From an uncultured Gammaproteobacteria bacterium (GTDB taxonomy: Bacteria; Pseudomonadota; Gammaproteobacteria; Ga0077536), in the NCBI GenBank assembly GCA_938082545.1, contig CALKCL010000017.1:62001-126000 (forward strand): a DNA stretch of 64,000 bases, written 5' to 3'. The position numbers were made by a program, and so were the translations under genes. Under the pieces are notes generated by a model that was given only the letters and a program-made list of their open reading frames with translations, made no database searches and was not told where the DNA came from. This document shows positions 1 through 9,787 of the stretch, piece by piece. Numbering within the stretch: the first letter of the stretch is position 1; every line of letters starts with the position of its first letter.

Positions 1-1014
1 TACTACCAAAACATCAAGCTCGTGAAATTCTCCATCTTCCGTCCGAATTCCATTCTCTTCAACAGTTGCAATTCCGGACGTGATTAAATTCGCGTTGTCC
101 CGCTGAATAGATTCATAAAAATCAGTGGAGAATATTAGACGCTTACAGCCCGCTCGATAATCAGGTCGAAGCTTTTCTCGAAGCTCTTTATCTCGCACAC
201 CCTCCTCTAAATTACGCAGACACTCATCTGCAAGCGCGGCTAAACTGGCTGACTCTGCGTCAATAACCCCATTAGAAAAATTATCGAAATCTGCATGGAT
301 TTGATCAACAACCACATCACGCTTTTTGGCATCTTTAAAATCTGATTTATCTTTATCCGAGTAAATTTGGTTCTCGATAGGCATGACCCACTGAGCAGTA
401 CGTTGAAACAAACTAAACTTTTCGACTTTATCAACAATCGCCGAGGTTATTTGTATGGCAGTAGAACCGGTGCCTATGACCCCTACTTTTTTTCCAGCCA
501 AGTCGATCGAATGATCCCATCTAGCACTGTGAAAAGATGAACCTTTGAAACGCTCCAAGCCATCAATTTTTGGTGTAGATGGAATATGTAGCACTCCGGT
601 AGCCGCAATAACAATATCTGCACGCTCTTCTCGCCCTTTAGTAGTTCGAATGGTCCAGCCTTCGTTTTCAAATGCACAATAGTTTACGGACTCGTTAAAA
701 CAGATTTTTTTTCTGACATCATATTTGTCAGCCACTCGTTCGAAATATTGCTTTATCTCCGGACCTGGGGCGAATGTTTGACTCCAATCGGGATTCGGCT
801 CGAAAGAATAAGTATATCCATGTGCGGGAACGTCACAAGTGATTCCAGGGTAAGTATTGTCCCTCCAAGTCCCACCTAATTGGTCCGATTTTTCGTATAT
901 GACATGATTATGATATCCAGCATCCGTCATTTTTATAGACGCTAAAATTCCAGCCATTCCAGCGCCAATAATTACAACTCGCAAATCCGTCGCGCTATCG
1001 GTTAATTTTTCCAT
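1..1014 (-). CDS. flavin-containing monooxygenase / Baeyer-Villiger-type monooxygenase, C-terminus runs off the window
   Basis: Manual reverse translation from the ATG at 1014 gives MEKLTDSATDLRVVIIGAGMAGILA...GGTWRDNTYPGITCDVPAHGYTYSF...FKGSSFHSARWDHS...GVIGTGSTAIQ; two Rossmann motifs and a BVMO-like FxGxxxHxxxW motif. Absent from the ORF track because it is open at the edge. Confidence 0.88.
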   Translation of the reverse strand, partial: MEKLTDSATDLRVVIIGAGMAGILASIKMTDAGYHNHVIYEKSDQLGGTWRDNTYPGITCDVPAHGYTYSFEPNPDWSQTFAPGPEIKQYFERVADKYDVRKKICFNESVNYCAFENEGWTIRTTKGREERADIVIAATGVLHIPSTPKIDGLERFKGSSFHSARWDHSIDLAGKKVGVIGTGSTAIQITSAIVDKVEKFSLFQRTAQWVMPIENQIYSDKDKSDFKDAKKRDVVVDQIHADFDNFSNGVIDAESASLAALADECLRNLEEGVRDKELREKLRPDYRAGCKRLIFSTDFYESIQRDNANLITSGIATVEENGIRTEDGEFHELDVLVV

Positions 1015-1236
1015 TCCCCTCAATCCTTTATTTTTTTTTCTTAGACTTATTACACACATCCTAGTATTAGTCGCAAATTCAGATAAAACAATCTCGATTA
1101 AGTGTTCAATCTGCCAAAATGTGAGTCCTAAAGTATCAAACTTGGCGTATCTGTCGCAACAACGATCGTTCGTTAGTTGCGAATCTATAATCCCCGCAGT
1201 AGGCTCTATAGCAAAGCGAATCATAGGAGTCTCAAA

Positions 1237-2733
1237 ATGCGGGTAAACGATCGACCATTAGAACAGGTAAATATCTCTCAGATCCACGCAGCGATGCTGT
1301 CTGGTTCCATTACCTGTGAAAGTATCGTGGAGGCATATTTAAACAATATCGAGCTAAATAACCAGAAAGGTGCGAAGTTAAATGCCATTGTCACTATGAA
1401 CGATTCAGCTGTCGACTTGGCACGTCAACTTGACGCGCAGCTTTTGTCCTCGAAGCAGCTAGTTGGCCCTTTGCATGGCATTCCTATGGTTGTAAAAGAC
1501 TGTCTAGAAACAACGGACATGCCCACTTCTTTCGGCTCTAAGCTCTTTTCTCAGTATATGGCCAAAAAAGATGCCACGGTCATAGCAAAGCTTCGCGATG
1601 CCGGAGCCGTAATTCTAGCGAAAACGACTCTGCCTGACTGGGCTACCTCTTGGTTTGGATACTCTTCAAGGAGCGGGGAAACAAAAAATCCTTATGACTT
1701 AGATAGAGACCCCGGTGGTTCTAGTAGTGGAACTGGGGCAGCAATAGCAGCAGGATTTGCTACGGTAGGGCTTGGGACTGACTGTGGAGGCTCAGTGAGA
1801 TTACCTTCCTCTTTTTGTAATCTGGTGGGCGTCCGAGCTACACCTGGGATGATGAGCCGACAAGGGTGTAATCCGCTCGTAGCGTTGCAAGATACCATCG
1901 GACCAATGGCCCGTAGCGTCTCTGACGCTGTAAAAGTCTTTGAAGTCATCTGCGGGTTCGATGAAAACGATCCTCTCACTTCAACCTATAATATAGGTAA
2001 AGCTAGTCCTAACTATTCGCAGCAACTTATCCCAGATGGATTGAAAAACTTAAGAATAGGCGTGGTAAGGAATGCTTTCGGAAGCGATCAAGATGAGAAT
2101 TGCCGTCCAGTAAACAAAGTCATGAATGCTGCCATTGAGCAGCTTGCAGCTGGAGGGGCCTTTGTCAGTGACGTTGAGATCCCAAACCTGGCTGAGTCCT
2201 TAGATGCAACATCTCTTTACTTGCTGAAATCAAAGTATGATCTCAATCTTTTCCTCAACGCTCGCCCTGAAGCTCCAATGAAGACAATCCAAGATATCGT
2301 AAATGCCGGCCACTATCACCCCAAACTAGATCTCCTAGAAGGCATTGCAAACGGACCAGATGATCCGTTGTCAGATCTCGATTACTACAAAGCATATGCA
2401 GAAAGAAACAACCTTATGCTTTTAATCACCAGTATTATGGATAAAGGCGAGTACGATGCACTGGTATACCCTACCGCACAGGTGCCTCCTCCTTTAAGGT
2501 CTGAAACTGACTCTGGCCGATGGACGACCTTAAACTTTCCAACGAACACCTTGATCAGCTCACAAACGTCTATGCCCGCTATGACAGTACCAGCAGGATC
2601 TACAGAAAACGGGCTCCCGATAGGGATGGAGATTTTAACGCGTCCTTACGATGAAGCCATGATGTTTAGAGTCGGCTTTGGCTTCGAGCAAATCAGGGAT
2701 CATCGAAGACAACCAGCCTGCACTAGCCGATAA
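1237..2733 (+). CDS. amidase (amidase signature family); ORF opens at 1177, start at 1237 (MRVNDRP) more likely
   Basis: GGSSSGTGAAIAAGFATVGLGTDCGGSVRLPSSFCNLVG amidase signature with Ser-Ser-Lys type residues. Confidence 0.9.
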   Translation: MRVNDRPLEQVNISQIHAAMLSGSITCESIVEAYLNNIELNNQKGAKLNAIVTMNDSAVDLARQLDAQLLSSKQLVGPLHGIPMVVKDCLETTDMPTSFGSKLFSQYMAKKDATVIAKLRDAGAVILAKTTLPDWATSWFGYSSRSGETKNPYDLDRDPGGSSSGTGAAIAAGFATVGLGTDCGGSVRLPSSFCNLVGVRATPGMMSRQGCNPLVALQDTIGPMARSVSDAVKVFEVICGFDENDPLTSTYNIGKASPNYSQQLIPDGLKNLRIGVVRNAFGSDQDENCRPVNKVMNAAIEQLAAGGAFVSDVEIPNLAESLDATSLYLLKSKYDLNLFLNARPEAPMKTIQDIVNAGHYHPKLDLLEGIANGPDDPLSDLDYYKAYAERNNLMLLITSIMDKGEYDALVYPTAQVPPPLRSETDSGRWTTLNFPTNTLISSQTSMPAMTVPAGSTENGLPIGMEILTRPYDEAMMFRVGFGFEQIRDHRRQPACTSR

Positions 2734-2743
2734 CGAAAGGTTC

Positions 2744-3529
2744 TTACCGACCTTTCCAGTCAGGTGCCCGTTTCTGCGCAAAAGCCAAAGGACCTTCGTC
2801 GGCATCTGACGAATTAATCATTTTAACAAAGGCTGGATAGTCGGTCTGTTTCTTAAGCGCGTCTTCAAGGCTAGCCTCATCGAGCCCCATCAAGACAGCC
2901 TGTTTAGAAGCACGCACCGATAGAGGAGCGCACTTTAAAATTTTAGTTACCCAACTATTGATCGCCGTCTCTATTTCACCATCTTCTATCAGGTCAGTAA
3001 CGATGCCCATGTCTAACGCTTTCTGCGCACTGACACTCTCGCTTCCAAGGATCATTCCCATCGCTTGCTTAAGCCCTATCTGCCTGGCCAGACGATGCAC
3101 ACCGCCTCCCAAAGCCATACGTCCTATAAGAGGCTCCGGCAAACCAAAGACAGAACGCCGAGTAGCCAAAATAATGTCACATGCTAGCGCCACTTCAAAT
3201 CCGCCACCAACCGCTATCCCATCCACTGCAGCAATAACGGGCTTATCCAAATCATAACGTTCAATAAGTCCTGCATAACCATTTTTAGGATACGCTGTCG
3301 GGCCTTCGTTACGTGCTATCGCCTTAAGATCGCTACCAGCGCAAAATGCTCTATCTCCTGAGCCGATAACGACACATATCCACTTGTTATCATCCCCCGC
3401 GAAATCATCAAAAGCCATCTGAAGCTCTTCGTGCATCTTCACATTTATTGCGTTGAGTACTTCAGGTCGATCGAAAGTAACTCTCATTACATGATTGACC
3501 GTCGACACACTTAAATGTTCATATCCCAT
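2744..3529 (-). CDS. enoyl-CoA hydratase/isomerase family protein
   Basis: Crotonase fold: FDRPEVLNAINVKM, GSGDRAFCAGSDLKAI, AVDGIAVGGGFEVALACDIILA. Confidence 0.9.
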   Translation of the reverse strand: MGYEHLSVSTVNHVMRVTFDRPEVLNAINVKMHEELQMAFDDFAGDDNKWICVVIGSGDRAFCAGSDLKAIARNEGPTAYPKNGYAGLIERYDLDKPVIAAVDGIAVGGGFEVALACDIILATRRSVFGLPEPLIGRMALGGGVHRLARQIGLKQAMGMILGSESVSAQKALDMGIVTDLIEDGEIETAINSWVTKILKCAPLSVRASKQAVLMGLDEASLEDALKKQTDYPAFVKMINSSDADEGPLAFAQKRAPDWKGR

Positions 3530-3559
3530 TTACTTGCCCCTCTAGAGGAATAAGAGTGT

Positions 3560-4042
3560 TTAGTAATTGCCAGTCACAAAATCATCAAACGAGAGAGACA
3601 CGATAGCTTCTTCTTTTTCATTCAAAACCTGAAATACTTCCCCACCATCACAGTCCATGCTGAAAAGCAGCATCGAGCCTTCTGGGCCTCCATACTCTCG
3701 ATGAGATTCACCTGCTTCTGTTAGGGCAATGTCTCCTCGGGTGCGTATCTTGTGGATTTCATCACCGCCATTATCATCTACAAGGTGATGTTCTCCAGCT
3801 AAAACAATGCTAGTCGTTGCTGCTAGATGGCGATGAAAATGGCAATAACTATTCGGCTCCCACTTTCCTAGAAAATCCACATGCTTCTTCTCCATATCGA
3901 AACCAATTATTGCGACCCAATAATCTATGTGATAGTCGAAAGTATTTTTTGGATCAATCAGTCGCTTCCATTGCAAACTACTCGCATCGTATCCAGAGGT
4001 TAGATTACTTACTAGATCAGGAACTGCATTCATCATTTTCAC
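3560..4042 (-). CDS. cupin-like protein (uncharacterised)
   Basis: 160-aa ORF with a cupin-like pattern CHFHRHLAATTSIVLAGEHHLVD...GDIALTEAGESHREYGGPEG. Confidence 0.6.
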   Translation of the reverse strand: MKMMNAVPDLVSNLTSGYDASSLQWKRLIDPKNTFDYHIDYWVAIIGFDMEKKHVDFLGKWEPNSYCHFHRHLAATTSIVLAGEHHLVDDNGGDEIHKIRTRGDIALTEAGESHREYGGPEGSMLLFSMDCDGGEVFQVLNEKEEAIVSLSFDDFVTGNY

Positions 4043-4481
4043 CCTTGCTGTAAAAGATTTTGGCTAGAGCCCAAGTGTACCCAATCTTCTGCCGAAATTC
4101 TATGTCAAAGCTAGCTGGTGAGCTAAACAAGTAATATTAATAATAGTGGTAAGAACCGGAACCATTTCCTACAGTTTTAGCCTTCCAATAATGGAGTGAG
4201 TATCAATACTATTGCGCGCTGCCCCAGTGTCTGGTTTGGCATACCCTTTGTATCTTTCTTAAGCTCGACCATTGCTCCTCCAGGAGTACATTAGCTAGCC
4301 TTATGGCCGCTATAAGGCACCAGTATCTAGTGAAAAATTATCCATCAGAGTTAATTACTGATGTATAATGGAGATCCGAAAAATTAGTTCAAGACACCAA
4401 GTGTGAAAAGCACACATCACAGTGAAAACTGGTATTGTGTGTCTATGGTTGCATGTGTCGGAATAAAATGGAAAAAATTTA

Positions 4482-4727
4482 GTGACTGTGAATAACGACA
4501 GACAACCATCGCGAAGCAACGACGAGCAGCCGAGCCTATCTCTTTTCAGGTTGGCTGGTTGGGTTGGAGTAATTGTTGCGACTCCATTCTTTCTATGGGT
4601 GCCACTCGGATTCACCGGCCTCATACCATCGATGATTGACGTCTTTGGTATTGTCGGACTGCGCATCCCAGCAGCGTTTACGATTGCTGGCCTGTTGCTA
4701 GCCGCGGTTGGATTTCACCGGATTTAA
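4482..4727 (+). CDS. small membrane protein (81 aa), function unknown
   Basis: GTG-start ORF with two hydrophobic segments; overlaps or abuts the next small ORF. Confidence 0.5.
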   Translation: MTVNNDRQPSRSNDEQPSLSLFRLAGWVGVIVATPFFLWVPLGFTGLIPSMIDVFGIVGLRIPAAFTIAGLLLAAVGFHRI

Positions 4728-4786
4728 TGAAGGCTAAATCCAGCCTTCCCCGGACTAACGTTTACTCAATAAGTAAGGAAATTAGT

Positions 4787-4972
4787 ATGTTCAAACTATC
4801 AGATTTATTCATCTTGCTGGCGGTTGCGGTATCTTTTGCAGTATCGGGATTACTCTGGTTCGAAGGTGAGCAATTAGCAGGGTTATTCACTGCAATATGG
4901 GTCCCTTCCATTTTAGCGTTTGGTATTTACTTCAAATTGTCTAGCCTACTGGCAAGGAGAGACCAATCATGA
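4787..4972 (+). CDS. small membrane protein (about 61 aa), function unknown; ORF track start is 4727
   Basis: Internal ATG at 4787 preceded by taaggaaat; MFKLSDLFILLAVAVSFAVSGLLWF... two TM segments. Confidence 0.5.
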   Translation: MFKLSDLFILLAVAVSFAVSGLLWFEGEQLAGLFTAIWVPSILAFGIYFKLSSLLARRDQS

Positions 4973-5139
4973 TCTCGAATAACTTACTTCCTATTGCCAT
5001 CTTTGTGTTCATCATAATGATGATAGGCCTTGTGTTAACTCTTATAGAGTTTCGGTATGGAGCGCCAAAGCGCCAACAGGATGACGCTGACAGCAATGCA
5101 AACGCAGTTGGGAAAGAGAAAAAATCCCAAGAAGTGTGA
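4969..5139 (+). CDS. small single-TM protein (56 aa), function unknown
   Basis: Manual translation MISNNLLPIAIFVFIIMMIGLVLTLIEFRYGAPKRQQDDADSNANAVGKEKKSQEV*; ATGA overlap with the preceding ORF. Below the ORF-track length cutoff. Confidence 0.5.
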   Translation: MISNNLLPIAIFVFIIMMIGLVLTLIEFRYGAPKRQQDDADSNANAVGKEKKSQEV

Positions 5140-5771
5140 CGCTTGATCTTTTGGGGAAAAGGCTCTGGCTACGATTTCTATACACCTTTATCACTGGCCT
5201 GATTAACATTAGACAGCCTAAGTATGACTAAATGCAGGCTACTGTTTAATTGTTTTACTAGGTTAAACGAGCTCAAGCCAAATACAATCTGCGCCTTTCC
5301 CTGACGCTATAGCGCAAAGCATTGCAGGTGGAAACACTGCGCCTATTTAACCACGCCGCGAAAGGAGTCTTAGAACGAGAAGGCATCCTGCATGCAGTAG
5401 GTTATGGCTGGTGGCTCTACCAAATTGTAGACGGTGTAGGCGGCATTTTTTTATGACTCCAAACCTCGATTAGCATATCGTCAACATGCGAATTCTGCAA
5501 TCGGTGCGAACGCGTTCTTTAAGGCTAAAATAGTTTGATTTTTTTTAACGGTTCGTGACCGATTTAAGATCTGGAATACCATAAATTACCCAGCATTATC
5601 TATGGTTCAACACTTATTAGCTGAAGATAATCAAATTATTTTGGAGAACCTGGCCAATTCTAAGAACGCCAAGCTGAGAGAAAAAATTCGCCGAATAAAA
5701 GCGTGTGGCATTTATCGACAAACTAGGATGGGTACTTTATCACTATAGATCGCCATCATAATTAATAAATT

Positions 5772-6371
5772 TTAACCAGCCTTGACTGCCGTTCGAGCGG
5801 CATTGTTTATATCAAAGACTGATTTAGCCAATAATGAAATACTATCTTGCAAAGTACTTATTTGGTGGGTTGCTACGTCAGATACAACATCATTATTAAC
5901 ACCCGACAGGAAATGGCATCTTATCCCCACACCGGCCTGATTAGCCGACTGCATATCGGAAGATTTATCACCAATCATAATTGAAGTATTGAGGTCTAAC
6001 TCATGTTTTTCAGCAGCATGCAGCAACATTCCTGGATTAGGTTTGCGATCAAACGAATCTTTCTTATAGTGTCCAATACCATCTTCAGGGTGGTACGGAC
6101 AATAGAATACATCACGTATCGACGCGCCTTCAGACTCAAATTGATCACACATCCATTTTGTCAGAATAGAAAAATCTTGTTCCGAATAATAGCCGCGCCC
6201 AATTCCAGCTTGGTTAGTTATTACAATCAGCAGATACCCCATTTTTTTAGCCGCACGGCAGACATCAAAAATTCCGTCAATAAATCGGAAATTTTCTACG
6301 TCCGAAGTGTATCCAGAATCATGGTTAATTACGCCATCCCGATCTAAAAAGAGTGCACGACTAGCCGCCAA
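5772..6371 (-). CDS. gmhB: D-glycero-D-manno-heptose 1,7-bisphosphate phosphatase (HAD family)
   Basis: FLDRDGVINHDSGYTSDVENFRFIDG, TNQAGIGRGYYSE, CPYHPEDGIG, RKPNPGML, MIGDKSSDMQSANQAG. Confidence 0.88.
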   Translation of the reverse strand: MAASRALFLDRDGVINHDSGYTSDVENFRFIDGIFDVCRAAKKMGYLLIVITNQAGIGRGYYSEQDFSILTKWMCDQFESEGASIRDVFYCPYHPEDGIGHYKKDSFDRKPNPGMLLHAAEKHELDLNTSIMIGDKSSDMQSANQAGVGIRCHFLSGVNNDVVSDVATHQISTLQDSISLLAKSVFDINNAARTAVKAG

Positions 6372-6373
6372 AA

Positions 6374-7063
6374 CTATAATCCTGCTAATTCAATTTGAGC
6401 GAGAGAATAATCAACTGGCACACCGATATCAATGAAGCGACCATCCGTGATAAATCCGTCAAATCTTATATGTTGTAAATTTTTTACGAAAAAATCGGCT
6501 TCTATAGAAAAAGCCTGTCCTTGAGGAAAGTCATCTAACCCGTGCTTTGGGAGCACATAGCATCCGGCATTAATCAACCCTGGGCCAGATTCTCCTTTCT
6601 CAAGAAATGCGGTTACACGACCGTCACTTATATCCACTCTACCAAAACGATTAGTATCAGGGACATTGCGTACTACAATCACGGGGTTATGGTTCTCCAG
6701 CCAAAAATGCTCTACTGCACTAACTTCAAGGTCTAAGTAAGTATCGCCATTAAAAATGAAAGCATGATCAGACACACAATGCTCTAATGCCGCTCGAATA
6801 GCCCCTCCAGTGCCTAATGGCTGACTTTCAATTTCATAAATCAGTTCCATTCCCGAATAGTTATTGCCAAAATGCAAAGTAATTTTTTCGGACATGAAAC
6901 CGAGGGATAACACAACTCGCTTAAAACCTTTACGGGCAAGCATAGAAAGTAATATTTCTAGAAAAGGGCGACCTGCAACAGGTGCCATGGGTTTAGGCAA
7001 ATTAGGCAGAACCTCTTTCAAACGAGTGCCAAAACCGCCAGCTAATACAATGGCCTCCATCAA
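6374..7063 (-). CDS. hddC: nucleotidyltransferase, probable D-glycero-alpha-D-manno-heptose-1-phosphate guanylyltransferase
   Basis: MEAIVLAGGFGTRLKEVLPNLPKPMAPVAGRPFLE signature; located in a gmhB/gmhA/hddA cluster. Confidence 0.82.
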   Translation of the reverse strand: MMEAIVLAGGFGTRLKEVLPNLPKPMAPVAGRPFLEILLSMLARKGFKRVVLSLGFMSEKITLHFGNNYSGMELIYEIESQPLGTGGAIRAALEHCVSDHAFIFNGDTYLDLEVSAVEHFWLENHNPVIVVRNVPDTNRFGRVDISDGRVTAFLEKGESGPGLINAGCYVLPKHGLDDFPQGQAFSIEADFFVKNLQHIRFDGFITDGRFIDIGVPVDYSLAQIELAGL

Positions 7064-7656
7064 TTCTCTGGCTTGAAAATTGCGTTTTCAACCAATCCAC
7101 AAATAATGTGTCCAATGACTAAATGACCTTCTTGAATTTTAGGCGTGTCACTTGAAGGAATTTCTATCAAATAATCACAGCAAGACTTTATAGACCCGCC
7201 ACGATTTCCCGTCAAACCTATGCAAATCAAACCCCGTGTACGGGACTCTTCAAAGGCGCGCAAAATATTCGGTGATAAGCCAGAGGTAGAATAACCAATA
7301 AAAACATCACCCTTATTGCCATGCGCTTGAACTTGACGTGCGAACAACTTTTCATAACCATAGTCATTGCCGATAGCTGTTAGTATTGAAGAGTCCGTAG
7401 TCAAAGCAATCGCAGGCAATCCCGGCCTGTCAAACGCAAAGCGACTCACAAACTCCCCCGCGATGTGTTGTGCATCTGCAGCACTACCACCGTTACCGGC
7501 TAGCAGAATTTTCCCACCTTGCTGCAAAGAGGTAATGCAAGCATTAGCAGCAGCCTGTACGATGAAAGTTAAATCATCATCCGCCAGCATTGCAGACATG
7601 ACTTGCTGTGCCTCATTTATCTGATCTGAAATATACTGCTTCATCCTATTCTCCAT
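7060..7656 (-). CDS. gmhA: phosphoheptose isomerase (SIS domain)
   Basis: GGKILLAGNGGSAADAQHIAGEFVSRF signature; heptose cluster context. Confidence 0.88.
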   Translation of the reverse strand: MENRMKQYISDQINEAQQVMSAMLADDDLTFIVQAAANACITSLQQGGKILLAGNGGSAADAQHIAGEFVSRFAFDRPGLPAIALTTDSSILTAIGNDYGYEKLFARQVQAHGNKGDVFIGYSTSGLSPNILRAFEESRTRGLICIGLTGNRGGSIKSCCDYLIEIPSSDTPKIQEGHLVIGHIICGLVENAIFKPEN

Positions 7657-8672
7657 GCTTCCGTTCCATTTGTCGTAAAATGGCAGTTACTTACTCGCCC
7701 ATTAAATCCATCAAGTGCCCTAACAACATCCATACGTTTCTCTGGGGGCACAAAGAACATCATGAAACCACCACCACCTGCGCCAGAAACCTTGCCAGCC
7801 ATGGCGCCAGCGTTAATCGCCGCACTATATATTTCATCAATATGTAGGTTAGATACTGTTGCTGCCGAACGCTTCTTATTTTCCCATCCTTGACGCATTG
7901 AAGTAATTATTCCATCAAAATCACCTCGAAGTATGCACTCCTTCATAGTTAAAGCCTCATTCTTAATGCCGTGCATCGCTTCTATAGTATCAGCCAATCT
8001 ATCTTTCACATTGTTACTTTGATCCGCAATAATCTTGGCAGATTCACGAGAAACACCTGTAGAAAATAGCAATAGCGAGGCTTCTAGTTCACATATAATC
8101 CAGTTCTTAATTCGGAGTGGATTAACAACAACACGATCATCTGCATAAAACTCCATAAAATTGAAACCGCCAAAGGTTGCCGCATACTGATCTTGTCTTC
8201 CACCTTGCAATCCACAATCCACACGTTCAATTCTAAAAGCCAAATGTGCAATCGTATAATCATCCAAAGGTAAGTTCAGTAACTCAGTAAAGGCACGAAT
8301 CATTACCACCACCAGTGTAGAAGAAGACCCTAGGCCAGAGCCTACAGGCGCATCACAAAACGTACTTAGCTCCATCGGAATAGGCTTTCCGCCGTTGTAA
8401 TGCTGGATCATATAGTTATAGACCGCCTTGTGCAGATCGAGCTTGCCGTCCAACAGTAACGGGTCGCCAATAGCCTTGAACTGCTCTGTCTGCTGATCTG
8501 TAGCCACAAGGCGCAACATGTGTTCATCCAGCGTCTTAATAACCGCATAGGCATAACGGTCAATAGTGGCATTGAGGACTTGCCCGCCATGTATGTCGCA
8601 ATAAGGGGAGACATCGGTGCCTCCACCGGCAAGGCCTAGGCGCAGGGGAGCGCGCGCTCTTACTATCATCAT
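7641..8672 (-). CDS. hddA: GHMP kinase, probable D-glycero-alpha-D-manno-heptose 7-phosphate kinase
   Basis: RARAPLRLGLAGGGTDVSPYCDIHGG and PVGSGLGSSSTLVVVMIRAF GHMP motifs; heptose cluster context. Confidence 0.85.
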   Translation of the reverse strand: MMIVRARAPLRLGLAGGGTDVSPYCDIHGGQVLNATIDRYAYAVIKTLDEHMLRLVATDQQTEQFKAIGDPLLLDGKLDLHKAVYNYMIQHYNGGKPIPMELSTFCDAPVGSGLGSSSTLVVVMIRAFTELLNLPLDDYTIAHLAFRIERVDCGLQGGRQDQYAATFGGFNFMEFYADDRVVVNPLRIKNWIICELEASLLLFSTGVSRESAKIIADQSNNVKDRLADTIEAMHGIKNEALTMKECILRGDFDGIITSMRQGWENKKRSAATVSNLHIDEIYSAAINAGAMAGKVSGAGGGGFMMFFVPPEKRMDVVRALDGFNGRVSNCHFTTNGTEAWRIG

Positions 8673-8718
8673 TTATAATCTAAATTCCTCAGATCAATAT
8701 AGTAACTCATCCAACTAA

Positions 8719-9783
8719 TCACCTATTCAAAGGTATTTTTCCTTTAGCAATCTCATCCCTCCAGTGATTCAGTAAGTCACCGAACATCTGCCGAGCAGGT
8801 ATCTCTGGTTTCCAATTAATAGTAGAGCTGATTTTTGTATTATCAAACATTTGATAATCAGCATCAATGGGACGTAACCTCTCGGCATCAGTTACAACTT
8901 TAATATCTTGTCGGTTACTCATACTCAAAATAAGCTCAATAACTTCAGGTAATTTAAAAGCTTCTTCTCCAGCAATATTGAAACAATCACCACACTTAAT
9001 ATTTCCTTTCTCACTCTCCTGAAGAAGCAAAAAATAAGCTCTAACCGCATCCCGTGTATCTTGGAAAGTCCGTGTGCTCGACAGATTGCCTACCTTAATA
9101 ATAGGCTCCTGCAATCCAGCTTCAATCATGGCTATTTGCTTGGCTACAGTGCTCTCAAAAAAAACATCACTCCGCCGAGGACCAGAATGAGTTCCCATTC
9201 TTGTTATAAACGTTCGTATTCCATAAGCTTCCCCATAAAATTGTCCCAGATAGTCCGTTCCAATTTTACTAATACTGTAGGGGCTTGCACCATGAAAAGT
9301 TGTATCTTCTGCCAAAGCCACTCCGGGTTTTGCCTTGCCATACACTTCACTTGATGAACACACATGTACAACAGGATCATACCCATCATTTTCCTTAAGT
9401 TGCCGAATGTTCTCAAGAAGATTTGCCGTGCCAATAATATTGGTCTGCAAGGTCTCAATTGGACTATTGAACGATGTTTTAGGATACGATTGTGCCGCTA
9501 AATGTGAAATAAACTCAGGTCTAACATCTCGCAACATTCTTGATATCGCTACCGAATCATTCAAATCAGCATAATAGACGCTAATTCTGTCATTCTTGTT
9601 AATTCTTCCTGTCAGGTGATACAAATTATCCATTGGCTCCTGCCAACGCATCATCCCAACCACGTCATAGTCTGTGTTTTCCAAAATGTAATCCGCCAAC
9701 TGCGACCCAACCTGACCTGTTATTCCCGTTATTAGTATTTTTTTGCTCACTTCGTTCCTCAAAACTTGAAAACTGATATTCAT
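8719..9783 (-). CDS. NAD-dependent SDR, GDP-mannose/GDP-heptose 4,6-dehydratase-like; GTG at 9750 (VSKKILITG) is an alternative start
   Basis: ITGITGQVGSQLADYIL, HLAAQSYPKTSFNSP, SSSEVYGK, PYSISKIGTDYLGQFYGEAYGI. Confidence 0.82.
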   Translation of the reverse strand: MNISFQVLRNEVSKKILITGITGQVGSQLADYILENTDYDVVGMMRWQEPMDNLYHLTGRINKNDRISVYYADLNDSVAISRMLRDVRPEFISHLAAQSYPKTSFNSPIETLQTNIIGTANLLENIRQLKENDGYDPVVHVCSSSEVYGKAKPGVALAEDTTFHGASPYSISKIGTDYLGQFYGEAYGIRTFITRMGTHSGPRRSDVFFESTVAKQIAMIEAGLQEPIIKVGNLSSTRTFQDTRDAVRAYFLLLQESEKGNIKCGDCFNIAGEEAFKLPEVIELILSMSNRQDIKVVTDAERLRPIDADYQMFDNTKISSTINWKPEIPARQMFGDLLNHWRDEIAKGKIPLNR

Positions 9784-9787
9784 TCAG

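Noticed and set aside
1692-1979. Minus-strand ORF antisense to the amidase
   Set aside because: Low-complexity antisense shadow of a well-supported CDS.
5140-5771. ORF-free gap of about 630 bp after the small membrane genes, considered as an ncRNA or degraded mobile element
   Set aside because: No convincing structure, inverted repeats or protein remnant could be identified by eye.
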